From contig JAWWBG010000098.1 of the NCBI GenBank assembly GCA_033721095.1, positions 1 to 9,299 on the forward strand: 9,299 bases of DNA. Direction: 5' to 3'. This document shows positions 5,832 to 9,299 of this stretch, in pieces. The notes below the pieces were generated by a model. That model was not told the DNA's origin. It saw only the letters and a program-made list of their open reading frames with translations, and ran no database searches. This stretch comes from JAWWBG01 sp033721095 (GTDB lineage Bacteria; Actinomycetota; Nitriliruptoria; Nitriliruptorales; Nitriliruptoraceae). Positions within the stretch are counted from its first letter, which is position 1. Each line of letters opens with the position of its first letter. Position numbers and translations under genes: made by a program.

Positions 5832-6721
5832 TGACGAGCACGACCCCACAGACCGCGACGACATCGGTGGTCGGCGACCTCGGGCCCGAGTCGCTGCTGT
5901 GGCGCTGGGCGGGCGACAGTCGGATCGCGTTCCTCGGCGGAACCATCGGCCTGTTGCAGACCATGCACCCGGCCATCGGCAGGGGCCTCATCGAGCACTC
6001 CGACTTCTTCGACGATCCGGTTGACCGGGTCTTCCGCTCGCTGCCGGAGATCCTCGGCACGATCTACGACATGGACGGCCTTGGCACCAGCGAACGTGTT
6101 CGCGACGCCCACCGGACGATCAAGGGAGACGACGACGGACACGGCCGGCCCTACCACGCGCTCGACCCGGACACCTTCTGGTGGGCACACGCCACGTTCC
6201 AGTTCATGGTCGAGCAGGTCGTCGACCGGTTCGACCGGCACTCCCTGACGCGACCGGAACGTGAGCAGCTGTACGCCGACGGCGTGGCCTGGTTCCGCCG
6301 CTACGGCGTCAGCGATCGCCCGGTCCCGCCGACCCGCGCGGACTTCCAGCGCACGTGGGACCACATCGTCGACAACGACCTCGAACTGAACGAGGCAACG
6401 CGCTTCGTCCTCGACACCCTTGACCAACCGCTGTTGCCGGCCTTCCGAGGACGCTCTCCGCTCCCCCGCCAGTTGCACGGTCTGGCCGACACGTGGCTGG
6501 CGCGTCGCCTCCTGTCGCGGCCGGCTCGGATCACGGCCGTTGGCGGGCTCCCCCCGCGGCTGCGGCGCCGACTGGGGATCCCATGGTCTCGTCGCGAACA
6601 AGCGGAGCTGCGGCTGCTCGAGGAGACGGTCAAGCGCACGTGGCCACGCGTCCCGGCAAAGCTCCGATGGCAGCCGCGGGCGGCGGCGGGATGGCGCCGC
6701 GCAACCGGCTCCCTGCCGTGA
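5831..6721 (+). CDS. MpaB/DUF2236-family oxygenase
   Basis: A 296-residue protein of the oxygenase-MpaB (DUF2236) family, related to the haem b proteins of the latex-clearing type; members act on varied organic substrates and this one's substrate is unknown. Family landmarks visible are ESLLWRWAGDSRIAFLGGTI (20-39), LLQTMHPAIG with H46, RDAHRTIKG (91-99), and YHALDPDTFWWAHATF (108-123) with H109 and H120, the conserved histidine-rich segments expected around a metal or haem site. The protein is mostly helical and has an arginine-rich C-terminus. No signal peptide or membrane helix is evident. ATG 5831 has no Shine-Dalgarno but fits a leaderless start. The next gene, a TetR regulator, overlaps its end, so enzyme and regulator are probably one self-regulated operon. 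Confidence 0.88.
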   Translation: MTSTTPQTATTSVVGDLGPESLLWRWAGDSRIAFLGGTIGLLQTMHPAIGRGLIEHSDFFDDPVDRVFRSLPEILGTIYDMDGLGTSERVRDAHRTIKGDDDGHGRPYHALDPDTFWWAHATFQFMVEQVVDRFDRHSLTRPEREQLYADGVAWFRRYGVSDRPVPPTRADFQRTWDHIVDNDLELNEATRFVLDTLDQPLLPAFRGRSPLPRQLHGLADTWLARRLLSRPARITAVGGLPPRLRRRLGIPWSRREQAELRLLEETVKRTWPRVPAKLRWQPRAAAGWRRATGSLP

Positions 6722-7359
6722 GGCGCCGAGCCAGCGTCGAGCTCGGCGCGGTCCTAAGTGCCATCGCCTCCCAGCCCGACTTTGACGACGTCGACCGCGG
6801 GATCCTCGATGCGACGGAGCGCCTGCTGCGATCACGCGGCTTGCGTGACTGGTCCGTCGAGGACGTGGCTGATGAAGCCGACGTCGGTCGCACCAGCGTC
6901 TACCGCCGGTTCGGGGACCGGGACAACCTCGTCCACGCCGTGCTGGCGCGAGAGCTGCGCCGCACCCTTCGGCTCATCCAGCGCGAGATCGAGGGCCACG
7001 ACACCCTCGAGGATCGAGCCGTGGCTGCCGTCCGCACGGCACTCACGGCCCTGGACGGGTCGGTCGTCAGCGCGTTGCTCGTCTCGGATCCCGAGACCTT
7101 CCTGCCCTTCCTGACGACGGAAGCCGGCCCGCTGCTCGAGGTCGCGCGCGTTGCCATCACGACCGAGCTCTCGAACTGGACCCAACGACCATCACCCGAG
7201 CTGGCCGAAGCAGCAGCCCGCTTCGGCCTGTCGTTCATCCTCACGCGCTCGACGATCCTGCCGCTCAACGAGCCCGACGAGCTCGATGCAGCCGTGCGTC
7301 GAATGGTCCGTCCCTTCCTGGCCAGCTTGGCGACGCCCGCCGGCCGGACATCCCATTGA
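6691..7359 (+). CDS. TetR/AcrR-family transcriptional regulator
   Basis: A 222-residue one-component regulator. The N-terminal DNA-binding domain (about 36-83) reads DRGILDATERLLRSRGL, then WSVEDVADEADVGRTSVYRRF and GDRDNLVHAVL, a standard TetR helix-turn-helix. The C-terminal helices (about 85-215) would form the ligand pocket and dimer face and are not recognisably specific. The frame is open from 6493, which is far inside the MpaB gene. I chose ATG 6691, which overlaps the MpaB gene by 31 bp. GTG 6718, which overlaps its stop as GTGA and would give 213 residues, is nearly as likely; neither has a clear Shine-Dalgarno. It probably represses the MpaB operon through the palindrome at 5805-5831, with a substrate of the oxygenase as inducer; this is inferred from position. 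Confidence 0.88.
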   Translation: MAPRNRLPAVRRRASVELGAVLSAIASQPDFDDVDRGILDATERLLRSRGLRDWSVEDVADEADVGRTSVYRRFGDRDNLVHAVLARELRRTLRLIQREIEGHDTLEDRAVAAVRTALTALDGSVVSALLVSDPETFLPFLTTEAGPLLEVARVAITTELSNWTQRPSPELAEAAARFGLSFILTRSTILPLNEPDELDAAVRRMVRPFLASLATPAGRTSH

Positions 7360-7390
7360 CAGGCCCGCGACGGAGTGCTCGGATCGATCG

Positions 7391-7411
7391 CGGCGCCGAA
7401 ACATGGCGCCG
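7391..7411 (+). other. Hairpin in the leader between the TetR and DUF3303 genes
   Basis: CGGCGCC (7391-7397) and GGCGCCG (7405-7411) form a perfect 7-bp stem with a seven-base loop (GAAACAT). It ends five bases before the Shine-Dalgarno of the DUF3303 gene. It could partly stop transcription after the TetR gene, protect or process the message, or affect ribosome access. No T-run follows. Confidence 0.4.
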
Positions 7412-7429
7412 GGACCGGAAGGAAGTGCA

Positions 7430-7729
7430 ATGAAGTACGTCGTGTCATGGGAGACACGAGAGAACGCATCCGAGGAACTGCAGGCCCGTGGCCTCCAGAT
7501 CTTCAGCAAGTGGTCACCGGACGAGAACGCGGATTTCCAGCAGTTCGTCACCCGCGTTGACGGCCGAGGCGGGTTCGCCGTCGTCGAAACCGACGACGTC
7601 ACGCTCATCGCCAGGGACATGGCACTGTTTGCGCCGTTCTTCGCGTTCAGCGTCCACCCCGTGCTCGAAGTCATGGAAGGTGCGGGCATCGCCGCTGACG
7701 CGGTCGCAACCCGCGAGTCCATCACCTGA
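7430..7729 (+). CDS. DUF3303-family small protein
   Basis: A 99-residue soluble protein that starts with the family-typical MKYVVSWE and continues with GLQIFSKWSPDENADFQQFV, RVDGRGGFAVVETDD and FAPFFAFSVHPVLEV. This alternation of strands and helices suggests a ferredoxin-like (dimeric alpha-beta barrel type) fold, as known small monooxygenase-like and stress-response proteins have. No biochemical role is established for DUF3303. ATG 7430 is preceded by GGAAGGAAG (7417-7425), an adequate Shine-Dalgarno. It follows the TetR gene by 70 bases that contain a hairpin, so it may be the third gene of the MpaB operon or have its own promoter. Family recognition is from memory of its N-terminus and central motif. 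Confidence 0.82.
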   Translation: MKYVVSWETRENASEELQARGLQIFSKWSPDENADFQQFVTRVDGRGGFAVVETDDVTLIARDMALFAPFFAFSVHPVLEVMEGAGIAADAVATRESIT

Positions 7730-7746
7730 CGGTCGCACCGGCATCC

Positions 7747-7778
7747 GTCCCGGCCCGCGTCACGGCGAGTGCCGGGGC
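7747..7778. terminator. Candidate terminator hairpin between convergent genes
   Basis: GTCCCGGC (7747-7754) can pair with GCCGGGGC (7771-7778) through one G-T pair, leaving a 16-base loop. It lies 18 bases after the stop of the DUF3303 gene. The stem is GC-rich and lacks a T-run; the role is inferred from position. Confidence 0.35.
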
Positions 7779-7803
7779 GGGTGCACCCATCGACCCGATC
7801 CGA

Positions 7804-7819
7804 CTCGGCCGGAGCCGAG
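7804..7819. terminator. Second hairpin, likely terminator of the minus-strand GrpB gene
   Basis: CTCGGC (7804-7809) and GCCGAG (7814-7819) form a perfect 6-bp stem with a CGGA tetraloop. It starts seven bases beyond the stop of the minus-strand gene ending at 7826, a position fitting termination of that transcript. There is no T-run. Confidence 0.4.
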
Positions 7820-7825
7820 CCGGGC

Positions 7826-8938
7826 TCAGCGCGAGCGGCCCTCGCGATCCGTGCTGAGGCGCTCGAGCACGCAGACGCTGGTGCCACCGACCTGCATCAC
7901 GTCTCGGAGCAGGAACGAGGTCGTCGGACGCACGACCTCGAGCCACGCCGGGGCCGGTTCTCCCGGGATCGCGACGTCCTCGACGAGTGTAACCCGACCG
8001 TCGTCGCGTACGACTCGGTGAAGCTCGGCCAGGGCCGCCCACCGGTCGCGACACACCAGCCCGGGGCCGATGACCCCCGCGTCGACCGACTGCCACGGCA
8101 CGTCGATCTCCTCGGCGGTGCCACTGACGACCTCGACCGACCCGCTGGATGGAGCCGTCATCGATTCGAGTGCGCCGTCGGGTGACGCCACGGCAGTGAC
8201 ATCCATGCCGGCCTCCGCCAGGTTGCGCGCAAGTTGCCCTCCGCCGCCCAGGACGACCACCCGTTGTCCCGGCTGGAGCGCGAGACGCTCGGCGAGGAGG
8301 GGCGGCACACCAGACCCAACACGCGACCCAGACGGATCCTCGGCAGGGAGCGTCGCCACATCGCGCTCACCAGCCAGGGCGCGCGCACGCCGCAAGACGT
8401 CACGGACGAAGTCGGTCTTGGCAGCCGTGTACACGGCTGGCTCGTCGTGATGGCGGCTGGCCAGGTCCTCCTTGAGCACCCGGTAGGCCTCGGCGTCCTC
8501 CGGATGGGACCGCAGGTGGTCGCGGAAGCGCAGCTGCTCGGTCCAGAACCACGAGCCGTGCACGACGGCGTGCACGTGCACGGTCCGCGGCGCCCCCGCC
8601 GGTGCGTTGGTGAGGTAATGCCGTCCCGGCCAGCCCAGTTCGCCATGGTCGTACAGGTCGGCCCTGGCAACCAACGCACGGACGAACGCAGGGGCGGGCC
8701 AGGACGAGAGGCCGACGAGCACGTCGATGATCGGCTTGGCCGGCAGCCCGGGAACGCTCGTCGAGCCCACGTGCTCGACGGCGACGACCTGGTCCGCAGC
8801 GCCTGCATCGGCCACGGCGGCGAGCAGTCGGTCCCGAAGCTCCTCGAATCGTGCGACCCAGGTCGGGTCGTGATCGACGACCTCGACGATCCGGCGGGCA
8901 CTGGTTCGCCCGTCGGCTGGCGCTGGCTGCTTGGGCAT
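7826..8938 (-). CDS. GrpB-family domain fused to a methyltransferase-like domain
   Basis: A 370-residue two-domain protein. Residues about 15-190 are a GrpB/UPF0157 domain, a nucleotidyltransferase-fold family of poorly known function. It has VEHVGSTSVPGLPAKPIIDV (54-73, the GS and D-x-D-like core), HVHAV (121-125), RDHLRSHPEDAEAYRVLKED (139-158) and YTAAKTDFV. After a linker (190-220), residues about 221-360 read like a class I SAM-dependent methyltransferase: QRVVVLGGGGQLARNLAEAG (glycine loop), DVPWQSVDAGVIG, AALAELHRVVRDDGRVTLVED and a final strand. The glycine loop GGGGQ departs from the usual ExGxGxG, so SAM binding may be lost. ATG 8938 is chosen because homology starts near residue 15; the frame stays open to 9286 but would run antisense through the cold-shock gene. 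GrpB proteins are normally about 170-190 residues, so this one is a fusion. Confidence 0.85.
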   Translation of the reverse strand: MPKQPAPADGRTSARRIVEVVDHDPTWVARFEELRDRLLAAVADAGAADQVVAVEHVGSTSVPGLPAKPIIDVLVGLSSWPAPAFVRALVARADLYDHGELGWPGRHYLTNAPAGAPRTVHVHAVVHGSWFWTEQLRFRDHLRSHPEDAEAYRVLKEDLASRHHDEPAVYTAAKTDFVRDVLRRARALAGERDVATLPAEDPSGSRVGSGVPPLLAERLALQPGQRVVVLGGGGQLARNLAEAGMDVTAVASPDGALESMTAPSSGSVEVVSGTAEEIDVPWQSVDAGVIGPGLVCRDRWAALAELHRVVRDDGRVTLVEDVAIPGEPAPAWLEVVRPTTSFLLRDVMQVGGTSVCVLERLSTDREGRSR

Positions 8939-9079
8939 GGGCACGGCTCGGCTGGAACGCTCGAGGATAGGTCCGGCCCCGTCGACCGCACCGGGCCCAC
9001 GAGGGCTTGGTCCCTGCAACGCGGGTGCGCACTGCCCGCCCGTCGTCGGCCGGGGCTGGGGGTTTGCGACGCGACCCTG

Positions 9080-9085
9080 TAGCGT
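9080..9085 (+). promoter_or_regulatory. Candidate -10 element for the cold-shock gene
   Basis: TAGCGT fits TANNNT and lies in the 229-base divergent gap upstream of the cold-shock gene. Transcription from about 9092 would give a leader of roughly 76 bases, in keeping with the long leaders of cold-shock messages. A TTGCGA at 9064-9069 is too close (10 bases) to be its -35, so the call is weak. Confidence 0.25.
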
Positions 9086-9112
9086 CGGGGGCGCGCTCGA
9101 CCGGGGCCCTCT

Positions 9113-9131
9113 GTTTCGCATCCGATGAAAC
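9113..9131 (+). other. Hairpin in the probable cold-shock 5' leader
   Basis: GTTTC (9113-9117) pairs with GAAAC (9127-9131) around a nine-base loop, 36 bases before the cold-shock start codon. Cold-shock messages often carry structured leaders that respond to temperature, and this AT-richer element stands out from its surroundings. A functional role is not shown. Confidence 0.3.
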
Positions 9132-9167
9132 GACCCGCGTCCTGCGCGCGTGAAATGTGAGCAACAC

Positions 9168-9299
9168 ATGTCAGAAGGCACTGTCAAGTGGTTCAACGCC
9201 GACAAGGGCTTTGGGTTCATCACCCCGGCCGAGGGCGGCGAGGACCTGTTCGTCCACTTCAGCGCGATCAGCGGTTCGGGGTTCAAGACCCTGGACGAG
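9168..9299 (+). CDS. Cold-shock protein, partial (cut by the window end)
   Basis: The first 44 residues of a CspA-family protein, a small single-domain nucleic-acid chaperone that binds single-stranded RNA or DNA and helps translation and transcription, often at low temperature. MSEGTVKWFNADKGFGFITP contains the RNP1 motif KGFGFI, and EDLFVHFSAI contains RNP2 (LFVHF); the aromatic residues that stack on bases are present. Family members are usually about 65-70 residues, so around a third is missing beyond the window. ATG 9168 matches the canonical N-terminus; the Shine-Dalgarno is weak (TGTGAG at 9156-9161). It is divergent from the GrpB fusion gene. It may be a constitutive paralogue; regulation cannot be judged. 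Confidence 0.95.
   Translation, partial: MSEGTVKWFNADKGFGFITPAEGGEDLFVHFSAISGSGFKTLDE

Noticed and set aside
8234..9082. 282-codon plus-strand frame opposite the GrpB fusion
   Set aside because: It is a shadow of the minus-strand GrpB domain, with no family motif of its own.
8939..9286. In-frame N-terminal extension of the GrpB fusion protein up to 9286
   Set aside because: It would run antisense through the well-supported cold-shock gene, and GrpB homology starts only after ATG 8938.

Overview
The window is a 9.3-kb piece of a GC-rich (about two thirds G+C) bacterial chromosome. The codon usage, gene families (ECF sigma factor with a zinc-type anti-sigma factor, NarL/DesK-type two-component pair, MpaB/DUF2236 oxygenase, CPHW thioredoxin-like protein, DUF3303, GrpB) and an apparently leaderless gene point to Actinomycetota. 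I cannot place it more precisely; a deep-branching environmental lineage is only a guess. There is no tRNA, rRNA, CRISPR array, transposase, integrase or other sign of a mobile element. Genes are tightly packed and no gap exceeds 300 bases.

Layout. (1) 54-85: a strong terminator-like hairpin. 106-435 (-): a small three-helix membrane protein of unknown function. (2) 577-2025 (+): ECF sigma factor, a membrane-anchored zinc anti-sigma factor overlapping it by ATGA, and about 100 bp further a small protein with a possible PH-like fold. (3) 2086-3863 (-): a histidine kinase/LuxR-type response regulator operon (4-bp overlap), convergent with the sigma cassette. (4) 4058-5735 (+): a compact run of a small membrane protein, a predicted lipoprotein alpha/beta hydrolase and a thioredoxin-like protein, probably one transcript. 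(5) 5831-7729 (+): an MpaB/DUF2236 oxygenase with a palindromic operator candidate lying over its predicted start, an overlapping TetR regulator, and a DUF3303 protein. (6) 7826-8938 (-): a GrpB-family nucleotidyltransferase-like domain joined to a methyltransferase-like domain. (7) 9168 to the window end (+): a cold-shock protein cut by the window edge.

Three kinds of regulatory module (ECF sigma/anti-sigma, two-component system, TetR) lie within about 7 kb, each next to small envelope or redox genes. This suggests a stress or envelope-response region, but nothing in the sequence shows that the modules talk to each other. I see no clearly new defence or mobile system. The observations most worth checking are the GrpB-methyltransferase fusion, the operator/leaderless start of the MpaB gene, the buried Shine-Dalgarno that resets the start of the 1651 gene, and the repeated GTCAACC motif between the kinase and the membrane-protein operon.
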